A stretch of 64,000 bases of DNA from Climacium dendroides (taxonomy: Eukaryota > Streptophyta > Bryopsida > Hypnales > Climaciaceae), in the NCBI GenBank assembly GCA_950106755.1, contig OX467083.1, positions 34,529,029-34,593,028 of the forward strand, in the 5' to 3' direction. Shown in pieces: positions 34,611-45,700 of this stretch (positions within the stretch are counted from its first letter, which is position 1; each line of letters begins with the position of its first letter). The notes below the pieces were generated by a model. It was given only the letters and a program-made list of their open reading frames with translations, was not told the origin of the DNA and did no database searches. The position numbers and the translations under genes are program-made.

Positions 34611-35842
34611 GTAAGACTCTCAAAACAAAAAACGAGCGGTCTGAAATGGTGAAGCGAAGGGGTCACGGAATATTATGTGACGGGATTTTGAATTTTTTTC
34701 ATCGGAGAACGATCACACGAGCAGTTTTTTTCTAGGTCGAATTTGTGTTGAGGATGTCGAGGGAGTGATTCCGAGTTGCAATCGATCTTGAAGTATTGAA
34801 ATAGCTTCGGCAAAGAATTCTTTTACTTAATTTTCTTGATATACTGTTGGGTTGGAGGGGGAACGTACGAGGAAGAGGTTTAGAACTTAATTTTATGTGG
34901 AGAGTTGAGGTTTTGCTGTGAAGAGGTTTATTTGGTATGCAGTGTCACTTCTGTTACTCTCCGGTGAGTGTCTCTTACATTTAAGCTGGTTCAAGATTCA
35001 GGGTTTAGGGATTAAAATTTGTCTTACTTGACGGCTGGTAGTTGAATTAGGGATGCTGTGATGGATTGACCGACGGAGTTGGTCGATCGGATTGAAGCTT
35101 CAAAGTTTCAGAGAGTAATTACTTCTTTTTCGAAAGAAGTGGCGTTTGGTACAATTGCTTCTGTTAGTTGTTAGTAGAACTGACAGGATGCTGGGAGAAT
35201 TTTTTCACCTCGAAAGAGGAAATTGAAAACGTTGTGATCTCGAGATTAGAAACGTGATAGGTGCATCTAAATCGAGAAATCGATTTGGTTTACATTTGTT
35301 GCTCATGTTTACGATGAGTTGCGCTGGTCTGCTCGATTTGTCCAAGCATGTTTAGAAAATCTTATGCCATTAAGTAAAGTCTATGGGATGCCTGTATGGT
35401 TGAAAGGGACTCCACCTGTGATGGATCATAAGCTTCAGGTTAAAGGTTTGAAGTGAGGGATGCTAAGTAATCGCACATAATTATGTTCTCTTTTCCTAGA
35501 GGTGTAAGCGAGATCTCACCGTATAATTGGTCTACATTCATATCAGGATGAGCCTGTTCTTTAAACTTTTGTTTACCCTAGCACATATGGAATAGGAGCG
35601 GAGCTTTACTTGACCCACGTTTGTGTCAAGACATCTGCTTTTTATGCGGTTGTGTTTGCATATCTTTTTCCAAATTGTGTGTATTCTTTTATCGAGTCTT
35701 TTATATTTGTGCTTGTTTGATCGAGTTCAAATTTAGGAATGTATTTGGTCTTGGAACCCTTTTTCTGTGAAATTTGTGAAGCTAATGGATATCTGGATGC
35801 GATATTTACTATGGATGAATTCATTTATTTTTTTCTGGGCAG
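34611..35842 (+). other. Probable 5'-UTR intron of the BRIZ gene
   Basis: A strong donor (CCCAAG|GTAAGA) at 34611 and a strong acceptor (TTTCTGGGCAG|GATT) ending at 35842 bracket 1.2 kb with no long open frame. The DNA before the donor (about 34440-34610) is GC-richer, fitting an untranslated first exon, and the coding start follows 40 nt after the acceptor. It is inferred from splice-site quality only. Confidence 0.4.
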
Positions 35843-35990
35843 GATTATACGAAGTAGTCGAACGGAAGACAAGTACGACCAATGTTTAGTTTGAAGGTTC
35901 ATGCCCTGGAGCCCCCTTCTGAAGAAGTGCTGGATTCAATGCTGAGTTCTGATGTGACTGCGGACGATGGTCCTTCCAACGAGCCTGCAA
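35127..35990 (+). repeat. Segmental duplication, copy B (compact, uninterrupted)
   Basis: Matches the five dispersed pieces of copy A (18741-18990, 19733-19880, 21850-21884, 31601-31845, 32859-32957) in the same order and orientation. It keeps intact TTAA sites at 35370-35373 and 35561-35564 where copy A carries insertions. It covers the 3' part of the inferred 5'-UTR intron and the start of BRIZ exon 1. Confidence 0.9.
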
Positions 35991-38900
35991 GCTCGGGATC
36001 AGCCTCAAAAGATGGAGGAACTAGCGAAGGAGACGATGCAAAACCGACAGACGACGGGATCACCAAGACGATCAATTTTTCCTCTGGAAATCCACGAGTG
36101 GAAGCCACTCGTGGTGTTATGCATTTGTACAGGGACACAGCGTCCGAGCCAGGTTCATTGGAGAAACTTCCGGTACAATTTTGGACATCTTATTTCCACT
36201 ACTCTGTCTAAAGAATTTTGAAAGCAGATTCCATGTACCTAAACAAGCGAGGTGAAATGTGACTCCTGTGATTTGTCTTTGATGGCAGTCTTTGAATGTT
36301 TACACAGAATTTCTAGCCACGCTCATCCTGGATACTTCTCTGAGTCCCTCCTGTTGAACCTTGTGGTGGTGCTAATTTCAGGTTGGCCGGAGTGAGCGAT
36401 TATGTGTTTTGGCTGTTCCTAATCACATGACGGGCTCTGACTTCTGTCAGTTCACAGGAGCTTTCATTGAGAATATCAAAGAGATGCGTTTTGTCAGGTG
36501 TTTGACTACGCCCATAGACTCAACGGATTATAACTGGATTTTTGGAGCCTTACGTCGTTATGAATACTGGATGTTGAAACATCCTCTACTTTTGTTAAGG
36601 CATCATAAACTTGATATCTTGGAATGTTATTGTCCCGAATTGCACGTCTATTCATGTTGTATTCACTATCATCTTGCAGGAATGATGGGCAGACAGATAG
36701 GTACAGTGTGCTTATGACATTTGACTCGCAACAATTTGCTGACGACTTCTATCAGCACTATAACTTGAAGCCGTTTTCTTCGCTGGAGGTGAGGTCTTCT
36801 CTTGCAATTCCATTTTTTAGTGGTACTAAGTTTGTGCCTGATTCAGTGCCTTGACTCTTAAGGCAGTGTACCTTGTAATGATGAAAGAAAGAGATTTTAG
36901 CTGGTTATGATCATATTTTGTTGTAGCAACTGAACTTCAAGTTTCGTACAGTATATGTAGCAACGTTTTCTTTAACGATGTGAAATGGGAAGTAGAAATT
37001 CATTAGACAGTTTTTGTAGCCTTGATGTAGTTTTAGCGTCTCAAGACTCTTTTCCACCGACATATTATTCAATAATCTATTGGTGATTGGCAAGTCAACA
37101 ACTGATATTGGAAGGTCAAGCTTTATTTATAGTCATTTTATTTGGTTGAGCTACATGTCGAAGTTGTTGAGGGAAGTAATTGTTGTGCTTGCAGGCTGAG
37201 TTGTGCCATGTGCTGTTCACGGCAGACGTTCTGTTCACAGAGACTGCAGAGCAAGCATCGACTCCTCCCTCAGGGCTTACAGAACTTCCTACTTGCCCTG
37301 TTTGTTTAGGTAATGCAGAAATCATCACCCTTTGAAAGTTTCACCACTAATGACTTTATTTTGAACTTTTGTCAACACCGTATACCAAAACGAATGTAGC
37401 TTCTTATGGGTTCGTCATTCAATTGGATGTAAGGTTTAGTTAGCAGATTCACCTTCTTCTGGCTGAGTTCCTTCAAGACTGTGGACTTGGATGAGCATGG
37501 CATGGAACCTAGTATTTAGCTTGGTGTACTTGATGTATGCAGAGAGACTTGACCAGCAAATTAGTGGAATACTCACAACAGTTTGCAACCACTCTTTCCA
37601 CAGCGCCTGCATTTCGAAGTGGACCGATTCCTCTTGTCCAGTAAGTTCTAGAGCAGCACATATCACTCGTGTACTTGTTGAAAGGAATAGAAGACCTGAG
37701 AGTTGTTTCTTGACCACTATTTTCAGAACTTGGGATAATATGTGACAGTTTTTGTACAGGTCTGCCGATACTGTCAGCAACAATCTGAGAATTCCACGTG
37801 CTTTGTTTGTGGAACGTCAGAGAATCTTTGGATCTGTGTCATTTGTGGATTTGTTGGTTGTGGACGGTGCGTCTCCTTCTCGCCTTGACTCCCTTGATTC
37901 TTCCTGTACAACTTTTGTCCAACTGATAGCTTTATGATATGATACCCTGCTCTCATGCTAATTCGCCAACTTGGTGTTTTCATCCATACTAATCAGTCGA
38001 ACGTTAGTCTGCTGCAATTGCCACTGTCATTGAATCTTTAGGTTCATAGCTACAGGTTCAGCTAGGGTTCAGCTATGCAGCATTTGATTTATTTGTAGAA
38101 GTTAAGTCTAGTTGCTGATTCTTCCAGAATTGACCAAGACGGTTTGTTTGATAAGCAGTTACAAGGAGGGACATGCTGTAAATCATTGGAAGGAAAGTCA
38201 ACACTGCTACTCTCTGGACCTTGAGACTCAACGGGTGTGGGACTATGTGGGCGACGGCTACGTCCACCGACTTATACAGTCCAAAACTGACGGGAAGTTG
38301 GTTGAATTGCCTGCCCCCTGCCGAGATGGTAGTGATGATTGCTGCAATTGTGGAACTGACAACCAGGGAATGGAGTCAGCGTTGTATCACAGTAAATTAG
38401 ATTCCGTATGTTCCTTGACCTATATCCCTTTTCTCCTGAATCATTGTCTGCATTTTGGAAATTTGCGCTGCTCCTTTGAATATAATAAGCTCGTCAAATC
38501 GTAGCAGTCATTCCGACATCGTTTGTATTCAATAATCATCCCAAGAAAAGTAATTGGTGACCATAAGTATTGGAAGGCGACCCTTACGGGAGTCATCTAT
38601 AAGATGCCCTGCTGTGGAAGTTGTTAGTTTAGAGGAGATTAGAGGAGATTACCTAATCTGCGAGGTGTCCTGTTCTCATCTTACAAGGATGTTGGACGGA
38701 GGAGATGATAATGACCCATAATTTTGTGTATTGTCAGGTGGCTGCCGAGTATGATCACCTTCTCACGATACAATTGGACAGTCAACGGCAGGTATCATGT
38801 GAATATTTTCTGTTGTTTATGCTTCATTTTATTAGTAAGCGACATAAGTGTTGAATGCGTGGTGAAAGCTTTGGTTGGTGTTTTCGAGTATGCCTGCACT

Positions 38901-40164
38901 CTGTTGCTCTCTATGAGTTTTTCTTCCCCGAGCTTCATCGATATACTTGTAAAGGTGATCATCTTTGCTTAGTGACGTTACTTTATCTGTTGTGCTGATT
39001 AGCATCACTGGTGGTAGTACTATGAAGGAAAAATCGCAGAAATGGAGGAGGAGAAAGCTTTAGCAGTCCAGCAGGCTGTTGATGAATCAGTCAGCTTAAA
39101 ACTAAGGAAGTTACACGTTCGACTTGAGAATATGGAAAAGGAGAGCCGGGATTTACGGGAGGTAAATTTCTCAGTATGCTTTTGAATAGAGAGTTATATT
39201 TCTGAATTAGAGGGCAGTGGGTAGTTGTAGGGTGAGGTTTTCTGACTTTTCACGCCTTGGCTATTATGGTCGTAGTGAGACTCTTATGGTCGTTGTTGAT
39301 GTATGAAATTCCAAGGGTTGTTGACACAAACTATATCTTTTCAATCATCCACCTCGAGTTATCAATTTTTTTGAAGATTATCGACTCGTTTCATGCGTGA
39401 GTGCTCTAGGGAGAGTTTATTTACTGTAATACAACCTACTATTGTTCATCTATGCTCTGGTGTATCTTAACTTCACGGGTCCATGGCCATTGCAGTTAAA
39501 TAAATGTCTGATTGAGAACCAGAAAGTCTATCAGCAGCGTATCAAGGAGTTTGAAGAGAGGTCTGTATTTAGTCTTTACTTGACCTGCTGTTTTCTATCA
39601 TGCTTTATGTCTTTATTAAATATATCTGTTTGAAGTCAAAGATACCACTAACCTGGTGCATGTTTGTTAGGGAGCTCAAATCGATGAAAGAACGAGATGA
39701 TAAAATAGCCGATCTTGAAGAACAGGTCAGTGATATTGTGGTTCTTGGAAATTCCTTTTGTGTTGCAATTTCAGCTATGACACCTATTTAGCTATGATTA
39801 GTTGATGGTATCTGAATAATGGGCCTCTTTGGTATTTTCATTCTATTAGCAAGTCAGAAGCGTCTGCTTGCAAGACCCGCCTTTTAGGTCGCAGTTGGTT
39901 TGAAAATATGTCTTTTGGGGTAGACTCAGGGTCGTGTTGTAATATTTCAGCCTCTCGAGTTGTATATATCTTCTTAATACGGAGGTATGGGATTGTTTTT
40001 CCCAGGTTAGAGACTTTATGCTATTCATCGAGGCACAGAAGGTACTTGGGACCAGTAGCAACGGAGCTGAACTTCGGGATGGATCTGTCCTTGCATTACC
40101 TGCAAATCTTGCACCCAGCAATTCGAGCACTCGACCTGTACGTCTAGGAAAGAAGAAACGATAA
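35882..40164 (+). CDS. BRIZ: BRIZ-like E3 ubiquitin ligase (BRAP2 domain, RING-H2, UBP zinc finger), 12 exons
   Basis: Homologue of BRCA1-associated protein 2; the Arabidopsis BRIZ proteins form a ubiquitin-ligase complex needed for germination. Exons: 35882-36172, 36382-36497, 36680-36788, 37195-37309, 37543-37640, 37760-37866, 38159-38405, 38738-38791, 39018-39161, 39496-39560, 39671-39725, 40006-40164; 1560 nt, 519 aa, all in frame. After an acidic, variable N-terminus comes a BRAP2/RRM-like domain (about 98-185). RING-H2 ligands are C206, C209, C225, H227, H230, C233, C242 and C245. The UBP-type zinc finger (about 257-317) has CFVC, CVIC and GHAVNHW motifs and YVHRLIQSKTDGKLVEL after it. 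A coiled coil fills about 365-465, and the tail is basic (GKKKR). Complete family architecture and length. A truncated exon 1 duplicate lies 3 kb upstream. Confidence 0.94.
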
Positions 40165-41266
40165 GCCACTTCTCCAACAGTTATGTAAATTATTCCCTTA
40201 GTGCATACGATTTTTTGTGGAGATTTACCAACATTAGATACCCACCCACAGCCTTAGTTCATGTTCAGACTAATCAATTCAGTTTTCCCACCTAAAGCTT
40301 CTGCAAGCACTCGAATCTAGAAATGCTTTTTAGTTTACTTCCCGAGTTTGTAATTTACTGTGGAGTTAATTTACTGTGGAGTTGGCAGAGTGTAAATCGC
40401 GTTTGTGGATTCTGAGGGTTACGAAGATTGCAATAGCTATGTGGGAGATATTGCCCTTGATGAGTCGTTTCAGCAACTTGTTGCGTTCCCAGGCGTTGCA
40501 TTGAACTTACGGTGATTGCCGGAATCGAGTCGAAGTCAAAACTGTCACTCCAATGAAATAGCCTGCAATCTTAGGCCACAAAAAGAATTAAAGTTTTGCT
40601 ATTTGGCAAGGTGGTTGTACTCTTGAACCTTTATTCAATTGCATGACCACATTGGTGCAATTGCTTCTTGGAAATATAACATGGTTTTGACAACCATTGG
40701 CTTCCATCTACCAAAAGTAATGTACCATTAATATATTTACTTGCCACATTCCATGGACTTCTTTCATTATGAACCATTGATGAAACCACATACAATAGGT
40801 GAATGGTAGTATGCATTTCTAAAATGGATATGTAATGGTTAGAAAAACATTGTTGATAATGTCAAGAGTGATTTTAGATTTGGTACATGTTTTATACTTC
40901 ACCAATGCATAGAATAAAAGTTAGGGTGGGACTATTTCATTGAAGTTTGTAAAATTTGTAGGAACAATTCTAAATAATGCCACATTGATTTTCTCACACA
41001 TTTCTGTTGTATTTGTTATATTTGTTGTATAGGGTTTGCTACTAGTCTATAATGGTCATATTTTTCAAATAGGATTACATTTTTCTAAATAATTATTTCT
41101 ATCTTCAATGAACTTTTTGCAATAACAACATAAGATAGAGGGATACAACATGGATAGGCAAAAATGACAATACACACATGAAGATAGGACACAACCTACA
41201 ATCAGGGTTGTTAGGTTTGACAATTTTTGGTTTTTGGTGATGTGTTGGATGTCTGACATCGTGTGT
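40165..41266. other. BRIZ 3' flank and intergenic DNA
   Basis: The first several hundred bases probably hold the 3' UTR; a candidate signal ATTAAAG is at about 40587. The remainder is AT-rich with no recognised gene. Confidence 0.4.
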
Positions 41267-41270
41267 TTAA

Positions 41271-42006
41271 CCCTTAAATGACGGACCTATGACCACTGAT
41301 TTCAAGCCTCATTGTCATCACTAAGTTTGTTGCCATTTTGCAACAAGATATGTATGAAAAAAATTTAATTTATTTTTCAGAGATGAAACAAAATGCCTTC
41401 TTTGTTGAACCAAAATTTTAGATTTTTTTTTAAATATTTGTTTTTTTTGTGAATTTTTGTAGATATAATGAAGAAAAATCATATCAAATAGAAAATTATT
41501 TCAAAAAATCTGAAAATTTCACCATGTGTGCATATTATAGTGATGAACAACATGGTGTAAACTCATTTTCCGTGCCATTCTATAATTATAACGTAGTAGA
41601 CATTGAAAATACATCCAAAGTTCAAACTGTAATGAAAAATTGATTATTAGGAATTTTTTCAAAATTCAAATTGGAGTAGAAACCAGAGTGAATGAACTTT
41701 ATTTTGTTAGTTGGGCTTAAATTCTAAAAATATCATTTTTGTAGATAAATTTCAGATTTAAAGCAAGGAACAACAACTTTCTAAAATACACTAAAATAGC
41801 ATATTTTGTGATCCGTTTTTTTTAAGTAACTTCTCATTTATGTGAAGACAAACAATAGCATAACTCCAAACTCAACTAGATTATCTTCATAACCCAACAT
41901 GGAAGGTCAACAAGAAAGAAGTGGATGAGAAACTACTTCCCAACTCTCTACAGTTCAATAAACATTCATCAAAAAGCCACAAAATGGCCTCGTCGTCGTT
42001 TCTGGG
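41271..42006 (+). mobile_element. Non-autonomous piggyBac-like element, family A, copy 2 (736 bp)
   Basis: Begins CCCTTAAATGACGG and ends GTTTCTGGG, between TTAA at 41267-41270 and 42007-42010. Very similar along its whole length to the copy at 18991-19728, for example in CGGACCTATGACC, TTGCAACAAGATATGTATGA and AACTCAACTAGATTATCTTC. The high identity suggests both moved fairly recently. A chance 64-codon open frame (41449-41643) exists in this copy only. Confidence 0.92.
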
Positions 42007-42246
42007 TTAATGAACAATGTGTCAAGTTATATAAAGGTGTCTATAAGCATCTAATAAGGGGCTAATATAGTCATTAGTTGTCAACTCAAACAATTTGAAA
42101 CCTCACTAGAATTATGAATTTAAATTTAGAATGTAATATGTGTTTATCAAATTGAGACACCTCACTAAAATTTGACTTTAATATGTCAAAATCATAAGTG
42201 AAGGGTAATTTATTTGAAAGTCAATCTTAAAGTTATTGAACATCAC

Positions 42247-42454
42247 AAGGATTCTATTAGATGTTGTCTAATGTCTATTTGTCATGTTGTCATAAGGATT
42301 CTATTAGATGTTGTCTGACATCTATTTGTCATGTTGTTGCATTGTCCGTCAAAACAACCATACTTACAATGTGGAAACTCACAAAATGATTGTCATGTTG
42401 TTGCATTGTCCGTCAAAACAACCATACTTACAATGTGGAAACTCACAAAATGAT
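42247..42454. repeat. Two consecutive tandem duplications; the second is 64 bp x 2
   Basis: AAGGATTCTATTAGATGTTG is repeated at about 42247 and 42295. Next, a 64-bp unit (TGTCATGTTGTTGCATTGTC through CACAAAATGAT) occurs at 42327-42390 and 42391-42454 essentially without change. They lie 300-500 bp upstream of the LUT1 start codon. Confidence 0.9.
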
Positions 42455-42765
42455 TGGCCAAGAGTGCTCCTCCAAAATAGCCCAAAAATGCCACTCTTTT
42501 ATGCTCCACAACTACATTTTGATAATTAATGCAAAACGGAAAGTGCATTTCTAGAACAATAGAAGTGCATTGAACTCTACTTACAGCTCCAAAAAAATTT
42601 GAAATTTTTCAATTTTCAAATCAGTGCACTTCTCGAATTACCGGTACATAAATTACTGGTACAAACGAAGAAGGTCCCACCTTATCCATCTCTCTCTCCC
42701 TCCCGAAAGCACTGAATCCCAATGCTCATGGAGGCTGAGAGCCGTTTTGCAGCAGCCCCGCAGCT

Positions 42766-45700
42766 ATGGCGTCCCCCTCGCTCCCCACGGTGAGGGCTGC
42801 AACTCCTACCAGTGCCTGCACTCCCACCGTCGTCTCCAGCCTTCGCCGCACCCTCCCGTCCTCCTCTCCACTCAAGCATCCCCAATTCGGCTTCGCGCAT
42901 GGCGCCCGGAGCCTGGGCGTGCGTTGTAGCAGTGGCAATGACAACGGGCGCGACCCGGCGAAGGCGGGGGCGGGTCTGTCGTGGGTGAGTCCCGACTGGC
43001 TCACTAATATTGTGCGCCTGGGCAAGGGTCCCGACACTTCGGGCATTCCCGTGACGGACGCGAAGCTGGAGGACGTGCAGGACCTGCTCGGGGGCCCCCT
43101 GTTCCTGCCGCTCTTCAAGTGGATGCGCGAGGTCGGGCCCGTGTACCGCCTTGCCGCGGGACCCCGCAACTTCGTCATCGTCGGGGATCCCGCCGTGGCC
43201 AAGCATGTGTTGAAAGGCTACGGGACCACGTATTCCAAAGGACTGGTGGCCGAGGTCGCGGAGTTTCTGTTCGGATCCGGGTTCGCCATTGCGGAAAATC
43301 AGTTGTGGACGGTACGCACACTCTTGTTGCAATGGAATATTGGGCTCGCTGGTTTATTTTAGACTAGCGCGCCGCCTCAGTTTCCAAACCCTCGTAGGCT
43401 CTCTTGCACGTGATGTCCACATCAAGTAAGGGATTCATGCCTGAATGCGCGAAGCTGAGCATGTTTACTTTGAGAATGGTGAGGTTTTCAATGTTCTTCT
43501 TGTTAGCAATTCGAAATGGATTTGAAGGCACGAGAGAATGCGTGATTTGGTTACTATACGCTAAAGTTATAGGGTTTTAAAGATGTATTGGTAGATGACC
43601 TAATATGGACAGGAGTTTGGTTTGGAGGCGTACTATCTCGAAATCAACCGATAAGTTTTATTCTCGTTGTGCAGAAATTTGGAATATTGCATTTGGGTAG
43701 GCATCGCAATTCGCTGTAGTTAAGGTGGACAGACTTATTTCTGTCATGTGAAGGGAATTGTGGAATTCACACATGGGACACTCTTTGATACATTGGCAAT
43801 CAGCGCCATGAATTTTTTGAAAGAAGAAATTTTAATTTTACTGAATCTAGATGGAAATGCTATAAATTTATGAAGTTCATTGGTATAGGGTACCTCAAGC
43901 GACGACTTGCATTCCAGATGTATATTTTGGAGCAGCTGTGTCTATGCATTTGCCAGATTTAGTACAGGCAGTTTGGGATGAGGGACAGTCCTCCCTAATT
44001 TCAGAGCTCGTCTCGTCCAATTTCATGGCTAGTGAGAATAATGAGTCATCTAGTATGCTCCTTTTTGTCCATAATAGTTTGTTGAGTTTCTTGTTGTTTC
44101 TCTCCTCCCCCCAAGTACAGGTTTTAGGTCATGCACAGCTTTGTTGCTCAGATTCTTTAGAATGGAGTAGGTAATGGCAATCAGGACATGGTTATAAAAT
44201 GGTTGGCAAGTTAGCTTGGCCAGGTAGGTATGAACTTGCCAAATAATTTTTGTTAACCGTAGCATGGATTGCCATTACCGGACATAATGTGAATGGCAAT
44301 ACAAATGGCATTTTAACTCACTATCAAAAGTTGATCCTTCGTAAATCCATTTGGGAAACCTAATCCACACCGGACTTTGAATTTGATGGAAATATTGTGG
44401 ATTTATATTGCATCGGTTGGATATTTTCTAAGTCGGATCCTGTAGTGGATTGCGAGAGCGATCACGAAGGGCTATTATTATAGGGTTTAGGGTTTCTAAA
44501 CCTCCTGTCGACCATTGAAACTCTGCCCCCATCAACTTCGAAACCCTGCATGGGCATTATGGTGTGGTGTGAATGGGACTCGATCATATTTCGCCTTTCA
44601 TTGTGCAGGTTCGGCGACGGGCGGTCGTTCCCTCCCTGCATAAGAAATACTTGGCTACAATGGTGGACCGGGTCTTCTGCCGATGCTCGGACACGTTAGT
44701 TGCCAAGCTGGAGAAAGCGATGGAATCAGGGACCGCCGTGAACATGGAAGAGCAGTTTTCACAGCTGACATTGGACATCATCGGTCTTTCTGTCTTCAAC
44801 TACGACTTCGACTCCCTGAAATCCGACAGCCCCGTCATCGATGCCGTGTACACTGCTTTGAAGGAAGCCGAGTCGAGGTCCACTGACATATTACCCTACT
44901 GGCAGGTTAGCGTCTCTTTCTTCCCCGTTCTATTCTTGTATCTATTGAGGATTTAGCATCGGGATGCTGCTCTCCTTTACAATGAAAGAGTTTCTGATTT
45001 TCTTCTCAGTTTATCTTGGTTGCATGTTAAATCAATTTCTAGTTTTGCATGTTTCAGAGCTCCAAAATTGTGACACTCTGGTGTGCACAGCTCTTAAATC
45101 TAGGATTAGTATAGATCTGACGTTGTTCTTGACTGGCATCTGTAGAGTGCAAATTTCTTGAAATTTCACCGATTTAACAAATGTAATAGTGAGGTTCGGA
45201 ATCCATATATGGCCTATTCGTGGTCTACTTAGGGCAAAAGGTCTACCACCAAATAGATTCACTACTGAACGCAACGGCAAGAATTGATTGACAAATGCGA
45301 CAGACCACGAGTATGATAATGTGTTGATAGCTTTTAGAAAGGGTCAGTGACATGCTCTCAGAATCTCTTCCTCATGGAATTATTCGTGATGCTGGACATG
45401 GAATGGAATGCAGATTCCTCTGCTATGCAAGATTGTACCTAGGCAACAGAAAGCTGCTAGAGCTGTCGAGATTATCAGAGAGACGGTCGAGAAGCTCGTA
45501 GCACAATGCAAGGAGATGGTTGAGGCTGAGAAGGAGACTCTGGAAGGAGAGGAGTATGTGAATGAGTCGGATCCTAGTGTTCTGCGGTTCTTGCTGGCAA
45601 GCCGAGAAGAGGTATTGGTTACCCCCTGAAGGACCAGGGATACATGGCATTGGAACGACCAGTGTGATTGATCCTGTTGTGAAGAATATCATTGAAATGG

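Noticed and set aside
42682..43332. 216-codon open frame on the minus strand over LUT1 exon 1
   Set aside because: It is a shadow of the GC-rich plus-strand exon; its Arg/Gly/Pro-rich translation matches nothing I know, whereas the plus strand encodes a clear P450.
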